Shown piece after piece: positions 31,500 through 39,505 of a stretch of 64,000 nucleotides of DNA. The stretch covers positions 34,168,539 through 34,232,538 of the forward strand of contig JAPXFY010000031.1 of the NCBI GenBank assembly GCA_030674185.1. The letters are read 5' to 3'. Positions within the stretch are counted from its first letter, which is position 1. Every line of letters begins with the position of its first letter. Below the pieces are notes generated by a model. The model was not told where the DNA came from. It saw only the letters and a program-made list of their open reading frames with translations, and ran no database searches. The stretch comes from Monoplex corrugatus (taxonomy: Eukaryota; Mollusca; Gastropoda; Littorinimorpha; Ranellidae). The position numbers and the translations under genes are program-made.

Positions 31500-31610
31500 G
31501 GGTCTGTCTGTTAGTTAAAATACACAGCAGTCCTATGGGATACCTCTCAGCGGTCATCACAGTTCTCCACGAACACCATCTTTCGGAGCCATCTTGTCCA
31601 CACCCAGCGA
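31500..31610 (-). pseudogene. CRESS capsid C-terminal fragment, inverted copy
   Basis: About 111 bases match 19623-19733 in inverted orientation with roughly ten differences, covering the last 17 capsid codons, the stop and downstream bases. Divergence shows it is a separate copy rather than part of the same molecule. Between it and the nonamer lie several GTGACGTAG/GGATTAGTGA motifs, also seen around 38681-39505. Confidence 0.75.
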
Positions 31611-31805
31611 GAGGGAGAGAGGAAAAGAGAGAGAGAGGCTGTGCGGGAGAGAGAGAGAGTGAGCAAGGAATATCGGGAGCACGGTAGAGAGCGAGAGTAT
31701 GGTTGGGGTGGGGCAAGAGAGTGAGAGTATGAGTAAGAGTATGTGCAAGCGTGATAGAATTTGATAGTAGAGAAACTGAGTGGTTGAGAGAGGGAGTGTG
31801 TTTGG

Positions 31806-31862
<57 letters not shown>

Positions 31863-32103
31863 GAGAAAGAGAGAGAAAATATTTTTGTATGATTGTCACT
31901 ATTTTTAGTAATATCTGAATTTACTATGTTAATATGTCTTGTTGAACGTAAATTTTATGTTTTATGTTATATAGTGTTAGCAGCGGTATGTTTAAATTTT
32001 ATGTTGGTGTATCTATTTGTATTTAGTTATATACTGATTTTATGTGAAGCGCTTTGTGCTCTGGAAAGCGCTATATAAATTGCCTTTATTATTATTATTA
32101 TTA
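31611..32103 (+). repeat. Microsatellites and LINE/SINE-type 3' tail
   Basis: GA-rich then (GT)n (about 31808-31860), then AT-rich sequence ending GAAGCGCTTTGTGCTCTGG, GAAAGCGCTATATAAAT and (ATT)n. AAGCGCTTT and AAAGCGCT can pair, a common 3' hairpin of animal LINE/SINE families. Confidence 0.7.
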
Positions 32104-32109
32104 TTAATG

Positions 32110-33040
32110 TCAGTATGCCAGTTTACTGCACCACACTGCGATGGTTCTTCAGTAACTGTTCCCAGTATGTTGTCATCCTCTTCCAGGTGTCCAACATCAG
32201 TCTTGGTTCTACACATTGCTGCATAGTGACCTGTTTTGCTGCACTTTCTGCACTGAGCATCTTTGGCTGGGCAGTCCTGTCTACTATGAGATGGATGTTT
32301 TCCACACCTTGTGCATTTTCTTGTTTTGCCTGTAGATTTTCATTCTTTCCACTTTCTCGCTGAGTTGGCTTTGAATGGTTGTTTTTATTGGCTCCTCTGT
32401 TGAACAAACGCTGTACCCGTGCAGTGTCACCCTCAGATGACATTGACTCAAGCTACTGCTTTGAACTTTCATAAGCTCTTCCAATAGTTAAACATTTGTC
32501 TAGTGTCAACTATTTGTCTTCCAGGAGTTTTTGTCTCAAACCCTCATCTCTTACTCCAACGTCACCTTGGTCTCTGATCAGCCTTTCTTCAAAGGCATCA
32601 AACTTGCATGTTTTAGCTAACTTTCTCAGTGCTGCTATGTATGCCTCAATCGACTCTGACGCTTCCTGTTTTCTGAGATGGAATTTGTAGGACTCAAATG
32701 CCTCATGGGTGTCCCCAACAAAGAATTCTTCAAGTTTATCCATGACTTTCTTCAGGTCGTTTCTATTAGCCTCAACCTCAAACTTCAGATTGTCATAGAT
32801 TTCACATGCATCTGGTCCAAACGTTGCTAGAAAGACAGCAACCTGATAGTCTTGATCTTCCTCCTTGTTCAGTCTGCTTGCTACAGCATAGTTTTCAAAC
32901 TGTCTTTTAAATCTTTTCCAGTTCTGTGACAAATTACCTTCCAGACACATCTTTTCTGGAGCTGGCACATTAGCAGTAAACCGTTTTACAGGAAGGCCAC
33001 TTGGCTGACTTCTTCCACTCGTTTCAGTCATCTCTCTCAA
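32110..33040 (-). pseudogene. LTR1 gag
   Basis: Starts MREMTETSGRSQPSGLPVKR at 33040. Contains NWKRFKRQFENYAVASRLNK and SFEESIEAYIAAL-like blocks of gypsy gag. Two in-frame TAG codons (about 32508 and 32455) interrupt it. The nucleocapsid end has a CxxC...H...C zinc knuckle in a shifted frame (around 32230-32320). It is cut by the CRESS-bearing insert at 32109, and protease follows at 11651. Confidence 0.82.
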
Positions 33041-33124
33041 TCAATAGAAAAGATCATTACTTACGATAATCTTCTCTTGATATTTTTCTTGATGATCTGA
33101 CTTGCTGACCACCTATCTGAACCA

Positions 33125-33258
33125 TGTAACGTTCGCTAACGTAAATAAAAGCAGACCAGGCGTGGTTAGGAGCGTCCGTTGGTATAATCTCGGTAACTAA
33201 GGCAAACGTTATTATCAATACGAGAATATCGTAGTTACGCAAGGGAGCTTACTCTACA
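33125..33258 (-). repeat. LTR1 5' LTR
   Basis: Identical to 8180-8313. Followed on the right by ATAGG and the rest of the LINE tail (GTTCTAGTGGTCAGCTGGG). Confidence 0.95.
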
Positions 33259-33263
33259 ATAGG

Positions 33264-33800
33264 GTTCTAGTGGTCAGCTGGGCTATAAGCAATATGAACT
33301 GAATGTGAGAAGCCTGTGGCAGGAGGATTGGAATAAACAGGTAAACTTTTCCAAAATCTGCCCCAGCCTGAAAATAAAATTTCCCATCTGTTGCAGGCAA
33401 CCGTAAGAAAGAGACAGTGTCATGTAGGTTACACATGGGTCACACATCCTACACTCATTCGTACCTTTTAAAAAAAATGAAGCACCGTGGTGTACACCTT
33501 GTGACAAGCTGTTGAGCATCATATGATCAGACACCGTGATTGCTGGGACTTGTGCGATGTGAGACAAGCACTATACCCCAGGGTCCTTAGAGAACCTCTT
33601 CCCAGACGTCCCTCGTGACGCAATTTTCTAGTTTTTGCAAGAGATCAATAGATTTCACCGGTATGATTTTACATCTGAGTGTGGTTTTCTTTATTGCATT
33701 TTAGACTTGCAAGATTAGTAGTGAGCATGGTTTTGAACTGTTTTCTTGTTCTTATTTATGACGTGGTGTTAGCCCTGATATGGCTGTAGTAGGGCTAAAC
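33264..33800 (+). pseudogene. LINE 3' fragments with recurrent tail
   Basis: 33290-33610 matches the end of the RNase H domain and 3' region of the LINE fragment at 42530-42780 (GAAGCACCGTGGTGTA and flanks), then TTAGCCCTGATATGGCTG at 33768. No open frame of use remains. Confidence 0.65.
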
Positions 33801-35360
33801 ACTGCCTTGATCTGTTGTGATACACATCTCACGTGCTGCTATCCAGCGTTTGTTAATGATGGTTACTGCAAGAAACTAAACCTGTGCTAGTATGCTAGAA
33901 ATTTCCTCTTTTCTGTCACTGTCATTGTTTCTTTCTTTCTCCTTTTGTTTTCTGTCATTTCTTCCTATCGGTTTCTGCCTCGCTGATCATTCAGCTGTAT
34001 GTGTTGGATAAAGTCTCAAGTACTTTCTCTTAGGATTGATAATTGGGTATGTGTATTGAGTGCATTTTTGGCTCTAGGGAAATGAGAGATGTGGAAGCAA
34101 TTTAAGGCGATTTAGGCTCGTTTTCATATATGTTTTTGAGCCATTATTTTTGTTAAAATTTGTATTCAGGTATGTTTTTAAAATTCCCTGTGCGATGAAT
34201 TGGATGGAGTGGTCAGCTCCAGAGGCATTTCCTTAGAGTATATGTGCAAATGCATTGATATGTGTACTTTGTCTTTTCCTTTTTCTTCCCTGTTGAAATA
34301 TTGTGTAAGTGTGGAGATGGTTACAGCCCTGATATGGCTCTCCGCAGTCGGCTGGGCTTTAAACAAAAATAACGATAGCAATAAAGAAACTAAAGACATC
34401 ACAAAATTTCCAGAGAAAGCGGTCGTGGCTACTCTGGACGTGGTTGATATGATTATGTTGATCATCAAAAACCATTAGAGACAAAACCACCTAGTCTGAC
34501 GCCCTCCAGTCTCACATCTGTCCACAGTGGCAGTTGGGGTGTTAGTCCTACTGGTGGTACTGGTGGTAGAGGACATGCCCAAGCCACCTTCACCACTGCC
34601 ACCGTCGTTGCTGCTACCCAGTTGCTGGGACTTGATGTGAGACATAAGCACTCTTTGGCGGAATCCTTGAAGAACCTCTTCTGAGACGTCCTTCCTGATG
34701 CATTTTCTCCGTTTTTACATGAGATCAATAGATTTCACCTGAGATGATTTCACATCTGAGTATGTTTTTCTTTGATTGCATTTTTAAGACTTGCAAGGTT
34801 AACGGTGAGCATGTTTTTTTTTACTGTTGTCTTTTATGTTAACTGGGCTATCGTTTTTGATGTGGTGTTAGCCCTGGTATGGCTCTAGAGGTTAGCTGGG
34901 CTATAAGCAATATGAACTTGAACGTGCTGCTGCCCACGGTATCTGTGCTGGTGCTGGTGTAGTCGATAGGATTCATGATGCAAAATGACGCAAAATCCGC
35001 TTTTCAACCCCATTCTTTTTATAGCCACAGACAGACGAAAAGGTCTGAGCATAATCACACCAAACCAGTGCCGTAGGAATAAAAAATAAAAATCAGAAAC
35101 AAAACAAACCTCATTGGTTAGATCTACAACATGCCACAAAACCGATGCCCTAGACAAAAGAATTGGTCTATTTCAGATTGCTTATCACTTATCTATGACG
35201 TGCTTATCTGTGACGCGTCCTTATCCGGATTATGATCCGCCTTGCCTATTTAACGTTAAGGTATCCCATGTTCATGATGATGTCCACCAAGTCTGTACAG
35301 TTTCTCGTCACGGCCTTCCTCATGGCCTCAGTAAACCCGTTGTCCGGTTCATCCATCTTG
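33801..35360 (+). repeat. Arrayed LINE/SINE 3' fragments
   Basis: Contains the recurrent tail at 34323 (GTCGGCTGGGCTTTAAACAA form) and 34865 (GCTGGGCTATAAGCAATATG form). 33800-33990 and 34165-34370 recur at 55200-55400 and 55540-55730, and 34880-35200 recurs at 55810-56110. No coding region is supported. Confidence 0.65.
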
Positions 35361-36335
35361 CTGGTTTGTTCTCCTTTCTTTTATGGAATCACACTTAATT
35401 TAAGTTGTCGACAGTCGACGCCAGATAGCAGAAAGCTCTGGGAAGAGCTGAACCAAGGGCGACTACTGGCTGTAACCAAATGGTTTGCGAGAAGGTCATC
35501 TCGGGTGTGCCGCGAGTTTGAGAGTAGGTCATCTCCGGTGTGCTGCGAGAAGCGGCCACTCCCTTCTATGGGTGTAAACGCCGCACAGCGTATAAGTTGC
35601 ATGGGTATGAAAGGGTATGTTCTTTTCATCATTTGATGTGAGTTTGGACCCGCAACACACACATACACAGAGGTACAGACACAAAACACACACAGACACA
35701 CACTCACAGCGCTCACACTTAATGGGCTGTGTGCAGAGATGCTCCGGTTCAATTGTTTGTACAAGGTGTCAGTCAGTGTGATGATGTAAGAACCTTACTG
35801 CACATAGCTGACACTTGCAAGAGAACTATACGGAACCAGTGTCCAGCCTGGTTTGTTCTTTCTTTTATGGAATCACACTTAATTTAAGTTGTCGACAGTC
35901 GACGCCAGATAGCAGAAAGCTCTGGGAAGAGCTGAACCAAGGGTGACTACTGGCTGTAACCAAATGGTTTGCGAGTAGGCCTAGGTCATCTCGGGTGTGC
36001 CGCGAGTTTGAGAGTAGGTCATCTCCGGTGTGCTGCGAGAAGCGGCCACTCCCTTCTATGGGTGTAAACGCCGCACAGCGTCCAAGTTGCATGGGTATGA
36101 AAGGGCATGTTCTTTTCATCATTTGATGTGAGTTTGGACCCGCAACACACACATACACAGAGGTACAGACACAAAACACACACAGACACAGACACACACT
36201 CACACTTATGGGCTGTGTGCAGAGATGCTCCGGTTCAATTGTTTGTACAAGGTGTCAGTCAGTGTGATGATGTAAGAACCTTACTGCACATAGCTGACAC
36301 TTGCAAGAGAACTATACGGAACCAGTGTCCAGCCT
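35361..36335 (+). repeat. 487-bp tandem duplication
   Basis: 35361-35847 and 35848-about 36335 are near-identical, with small indels (an extra GTAGGCCTA near 35975, loss near 36203). Each holds GTCGACAGTCGACG and a CA-rich run. No gene is supported in either copy. Confidence 0.85.
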
Positions 36336-37784
36336 GTCCAGTACTTCATCGCCTGGTCGACCTTGGGGAGCTTCCATATGAGTTCATCATCACTGCAGAT
36401 CCCAATCCCAAGCGTTTTGTCGTTGCTGATAATGGTTTCCATGGATATGACAGAATTCTTGTGTTTTTACAAAAATTATGCATTTACTTGCAATTAATAT
36501 AATCAATGAAACTAACATACTGTTAGTAATGGGTGAGTTTTATCACTATATGTTTTAATCTCTCACCTACAGGTGAGTTTTATCACTATATGTCTTAATC
36601 TCTCACCTACAGTCACTTCCCCTGTGGAGATTGGGGGCTCTTTCAGTATGAATAGTATCCACACCTTCAGGAAATTCTGTGCTAGAAATTTCGTCTTTTC
36701 TGTCACTCTCTTTGTTTCTGTCTTCCTCCTTTTGCTTTCTGTGATTTCTTCCTATCATTTTCTGCCTTGCTGGTCCATTCATCTTAGTGTTCAATAAAGT
36801 GTTACATGTACCTACTTTCTCTTAGGATTGGTAATTGGGTACCTGTATTATGTACACTCATTCGTACCTTTTCGAAAATGAAGCACCATGGTGTATAGCA
36901 TGTGACGAGCCGTTGAGCATCAGACACCCCCTTGTTTTCTGGAGTCGTACAATGCGAAACAAAAGCACTATACATCGGACTCCTTAAAGAACCTCTTCAA
37001 AGACGTCCCACCTGATGCAGTTATGCCGTTTTTGTTTTTACAAGAGATCAGTAGATTTCACCTGATATAATTTTACGGCTTTTTTCTTTAATTGCATTTT
37101 AGACTTGCAAGGTTAACGATGAGCATGGTTTTTAACTGTTGCCTTTTATCTTAATGTGGTGTTAGCCCTGATATGGCTGTAGTAGTCAGCTGGGCTATAA
37201 GCAATTTGAACTAACTTTTGAAATGAATTTTTGTCTCTAGGGAAATGAGACATGCAGAAGCAGTGCTAGGTAATTTAGGCCCGTTTTTATTTTTGTTTTA
37301 CTGTTCTTAGTTATGTTTGAATTTGTCTTCAGTTATGTTTTTTAAAACCGCTGTGTGGTAAATTAGGCGGAGTAGTCGACGCTGGGGACGTCACCTTGGA
37401 TTATGTGCTGGAATGTATTGATATGTGTACTTAAGTTTTTCTTTTTCCCCCCCTGTTGAAGTATTGTGTATGTTTTGAAACGGTTATAGCCCTGATATGG
37501 CTGTACACTGTCGACTGGGCTTTAGACAGAACAATAACAATGACATACAGTCACTCTTTTTTCAGGACTGATATTCTTGATGGAATTGAAATGAATAACC
37601 AGTCGAATGATGACCTATGATTCAGGAATACACGAAAAGAACTTCTGATTACAACTTGGACTAACATCAGAATTTTTGTCAGGCTGAGCCAGAAGACAAT
37701 CCATATGAAAACATTGCCTACAACAAGATCTAGATGGTGTTGCACTGTGAGTTACAGCATGATTTTTCATTTGAAATTTAACAG
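36336..37784 (+). repeat. LINE fragments and recurrent tails
   Basis: 36520-36610 has a 54-bp direct repeat (GTGAGTTTTATCACTATATG). 36855-37040 matches the LINE 3' region near 33460, with tails at 37158 and 37485. 37680-37720 has the GAGCCAGAA family block. No intact frame. Confidence 0.6.
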
Positions 37785-37923
37785 ATTTCGCGATGACCGT
37801 TATAGGAGGCGTGCTTGGGCTCAGAAACACAAGAGGCAGGCCAAGCGTTTGGGCCTATACAGACGGTCGACGCACAGAAACACAATAGATACTCATCGTG
37901 CGTGGGCCATAAAATTTTTCTAG
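37785..37923 (+). pseudogene. CRESS capsid-like basic fragment, copy 2
   Basis: Reads RFRDDRYRRRAWAQKHKRQA then KRLGLYRR and HRNTIDTHRAW before a stop. HKRQAKRLGLYRR lines up with HKRQARRRGMFINRR in the copy 1 capsid arm. The capsid is cut to about 45 codons, and the Rep stop of copy 2 lies only about 30 bases away, so most of the gene has been deleted between the convergent genes. Confidence 0.65.
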
Positions 37924-37954
37924 AAATGAAGGAAATTAGTATGGTGTTGTTTCT

Positions 37955-38680
37955 TTATGCGAGACCGAGGATGTCGGCTGGGTCTTGAGCTTGAATGAAT
38001 TCCATGATTTCTTGGAAGTCGTCTGTGTTGTAGTATGTTGGGTCGATTGATGGTGTAGCTGGTTGTGAGAAAGGACTTTGTTGTAGGATGTCAGTGTCTT
38101 GTCTTGTGAGTGTAGTATCTTGTTTTTTCTTGGCATCAGCTTCGAGTTTGCTTTTGAGAGTATCGATGTAGACAATTTTGTAACGATCTTTGCTGAGTTT
38201 TGTATCGTCAGGTGGAGTGTTCATCAGAACGACGACTTTGCATGGGAAGAAACATCTCATTTGTGACTCGTATTTTTTGGAGAATGCCATTCCGTTCTTC
38301 AATGTTTCGATTAAGCCGTAGTTGATTTTGTCGACCATGTCTCGAACCATGTCGAAGATGACAATGTGTTGATAGTCGTATGCGTACATGACGTCGTGGT
38401 AACTGGTAGAGTTTGTGTAGAAAGCGCCCTTTGTTGCAACGAGGTATTTGGCTAAGAGTGTTTTCCCTTGATTCCGTTCTTCGTCAACAACGAACAAAAT
38501 TTGTCTGTCATCCTGCATGGTTGTCTGTTGTGTAACGTACTTCTGCCAAGGTCTAAGTTGTACTTCTGCCATTTTTATTTTGAAGTAATCTCTTGCTTCA
38601 TCGTTCTTAATGTCTTTGATTGAATCTCTCAGTTGTTTCTTTCTTGATATGTAGTCAACTCCGAATTCTTCAATGAGTTG
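37955..38680 (-). pseudogene. CRESS Rep, copy 2 (helicase and C-terminus)
   Basis: Open from 38680 to the stop. Begins LIEEFGVDYISRKKQLRDSI, then LRPWQKYV. Walker A is DEERNQGKTLLAKY, with the first glycine of the family's EGNxGKT changed to Arg, so ATP binding is doubtful. Walker B is IVIFDMVRD and motif C VVVLMNTPPDD. The C-terminal tail is Gln/Thr/Ser-rich and ends DPADILGLA. The whole endonuclease domain is missing: the gene is cut at 38681 by a noncoding direct repeat. It is clearly more diverged from copy 1 than copy 3 is. Confidence 0.88.
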
Positions 38681-38762
38681 ATTAGTGACGTCATGTACGA
38701 TTAGTGACGTAATAGATGATTAGTGACGTCATGTGTCAGAGCTTGGCTCAAAAGACTTCTGA

Positions 38763-38875
38763 TGTGCCATGGCACTGGCACATTTTGACCTAGTTTTTAT
38801 TTTTAGATACAAATCTATTTTTAGATGACCTACAATCGTTGAATGTAGGTCGAAATGTGCCAGTGCCATGGCACA
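38763..38875. repeat. 31-bp inverted repeat with 52-bp loop
   Basis: 38763-38793 (TGTGCCATGGCACTGGCACA...) is the near-perfect reverse complement of 38846-38875. The arms contain GTGCCATGGCAC, itself palindromic. It could form a large cruciform beside the promoter and origin of copy 2. Confidence 0.85.
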
Positions 38876-38910
38876 TTGGAAGTTTTGTAGGTCTTATCTT
38901 GGCACAAAAC

Positions 38911-38937
38911 TATAAATAGTTGAGATTTGGCGGGAAA
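38911..38937 (+). promoter_or_regulatory. TATA box plus E2F-type site, copy 2
   Basis: TATAAATAG at 38911-38919 and TTTGGCGGGAAA at 38926-38937, a perfect E2F site, spaced as in the capsid promoter of copy 1. No gene now follows; the origin stem-loop lies 70 bases downstream. Confidence 0.7.
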
Positions 38938-39009
38938 TTGTGCGAGCTAGACGCAGCGTCAGTCATCTGTGAGGAGCTGATCTGTCCTCTTCGAGCGAGC
39001 AAAGAGAAC

Positions 39010-39068
39010 TGGCTGAGAGCCCCGCGAAAACGTGACAAAGTATTACCCACGTCAGTGGCTCTCAGCCA
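39010..39068. other. Origin-like stem-loop with nonamer, copy 2
   Basis: TGGCTGAGAGCC (39010-39021) pairs perfectly with 39057-39068. Inside, ACGTG (39030-39034) pairs with CACGT (39048-39052), leaving a 13-base loop that holds AAGTATTAC (39038-39046). A nonamer of the xAxTATTAC type in a hairpin loop is the hallmark of CRESS replication origins. Confidence 0.8.
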
Positions 39069-39245
39069 ATAGGAAAGTAGTATACGTGGTCCAATCAGTA
39101 AATTTATTAGTGTCGACCAATGAGAAGCCTTTTAACAGTTTTCGCGGGAACCAATCAAAATTGAGATAAATATATTTCCGGCAAGATAACACCGGAAGTA
39201 TGTAAGGTTAAGGTTAAGGTCATATGTCAAAGGTCAAGGTCACGA
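39066..39245 (+). promoter_or_regulatory. CCAAT array with E2F, ETS and receptor half-sites
   Basis: Four CCAAT boxes at 39066, 39091, 39117 and 39151, then TTTTCGCGGGAA (39139-39150, E2F), ACCGGAAGT (ETS-like, about 39191) and AAGGTCAAGGTCAC (about 39230-39243, nuclear-receptor half-sites). No coding region follows; the Rep N-terminus that such a promoter might have driven is missing. Confidence 0.55.
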
Positions 39246-39505
39246 TTCGTTTTATTCTTTAATCACAACGTCTAATTTATAGTATCTTGGCCTTAAGACG
39301 TCATGTGCCACAGCTTGGCTCGAAAGACTTTTGATGTGCCATGGCACATGGTTAATTTTTATGCAAGTTTAGATTGTATATCTGTGACGTAGGGGATTAG
39401 TGACGTCATGTACGATTAGTGACGTAATAGATTAGTGACGTCATGTGCCAGAGCTTTGCTCAAAAGACTTCTGATGTGCCATGGCACTGGCACATTTTGA
39501 CCTAG

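Larger units (their letters stand above)
11658..31610. other. Endogenous CRESS-DNA-virus-like locus, copy 1 (scattered blocks)
   Basis: With later transposons set aside, this locus is about 3.6 kb: capsid promoter, capsid-like gene (+), convergent Rep gene (-), Rep promoter and origin-like nonamer. Ambisense genes converging opposite a nonamer origin is a standard CRESS arrangement. The Rep has both HUH endonuclease and S3H helicase motifs. Both genes remain open over all blocks (about 515 and 395 codons in total). Transposons interrupt the capsid once and Rep twice. I cannot assign a family. It could be a viral integration or a self-amplifying CRESS-derived element, since copies 2 and 3 lie nearby. 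Confidence 0.85.
11658..32103. mobile_element. CRESS-bearing insert inside LTR1, flanked by TTAATG
   Basis: LTR1 gag stops at 32110 and protease resumes at 11651. The direct repeat TTAATG occurs at 11652-11657 and 32104-32109. The insert begins ACGTCATATCCGCC, continues into the CRESS locus, and ends with a LINE-type tail (GGAAAGCGCTATATAAAT, then ATT repeats). The duplicated site and trinucleotide tail resemble a product of LINE machinery. The six bases are AT-rich, so chance is possible. Everything else between these limits was added later. Confidence 0.7.
8180..33258 (-). mobile_element. LTR1: Ty3/gypsy retrotransposon interrupted by about 20 kb
   Basis: Identical 134-bp LTRs (8180-8313 and 33125-33258, TGTAACG...CTCTACA) are flanked by the 5-bp direct repeat ATAGG (8175-8179, 33259-33263). 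Both flanks together rebuild the common LINE tail, which is independent proof of the limits. On the minus strand a primer-binding-like TGGTTCAGATAGG follows the right LTR and an AGAAAGGGGGA polypurine tract precedes the left LTR. Gag is at 33040-32123 and protease/RT/RNase H/integrase at 11651-8579. Between them sits the CRESS-bearing insert 11658-32103. Confidence 0.93.
38681..39505. other. CRESS copy 2 noncoding region with terminal direct repeats
   Basis: A direct repeat of about 110 bases (38681-38793 and 39396-39505), starting ATTAGTGACGTCATG and ending ACATTTTGACCTAG, brackets promoter, origin and CCAAT motifs. TGACGTCA (a CRE/ATF site) occurs several times, and a partial third copy of the GTGCCATGGCAC part is at about 39300-39352. 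The right edge abuts the LINE tail at 39506. Confidence 0.75.

Noticed and set aside
11658..31610. Helitron, or plasmid-type rolling-circle element, as the source of Rep
   Set aside because: The Rep has HLQ and single-Tyr YCSK motifs joined to an S3H helicase, not the two-Tyr Rep and SF1 helicase of Helitrons, and a nonamer origin is present.
35361..36335. Plus-strand frame (36107-36502) as a real gene
   Set aside because: It starts in duplicated CA-rich sequence and shows no recognised domain; the neighbourhood is LINE debris.
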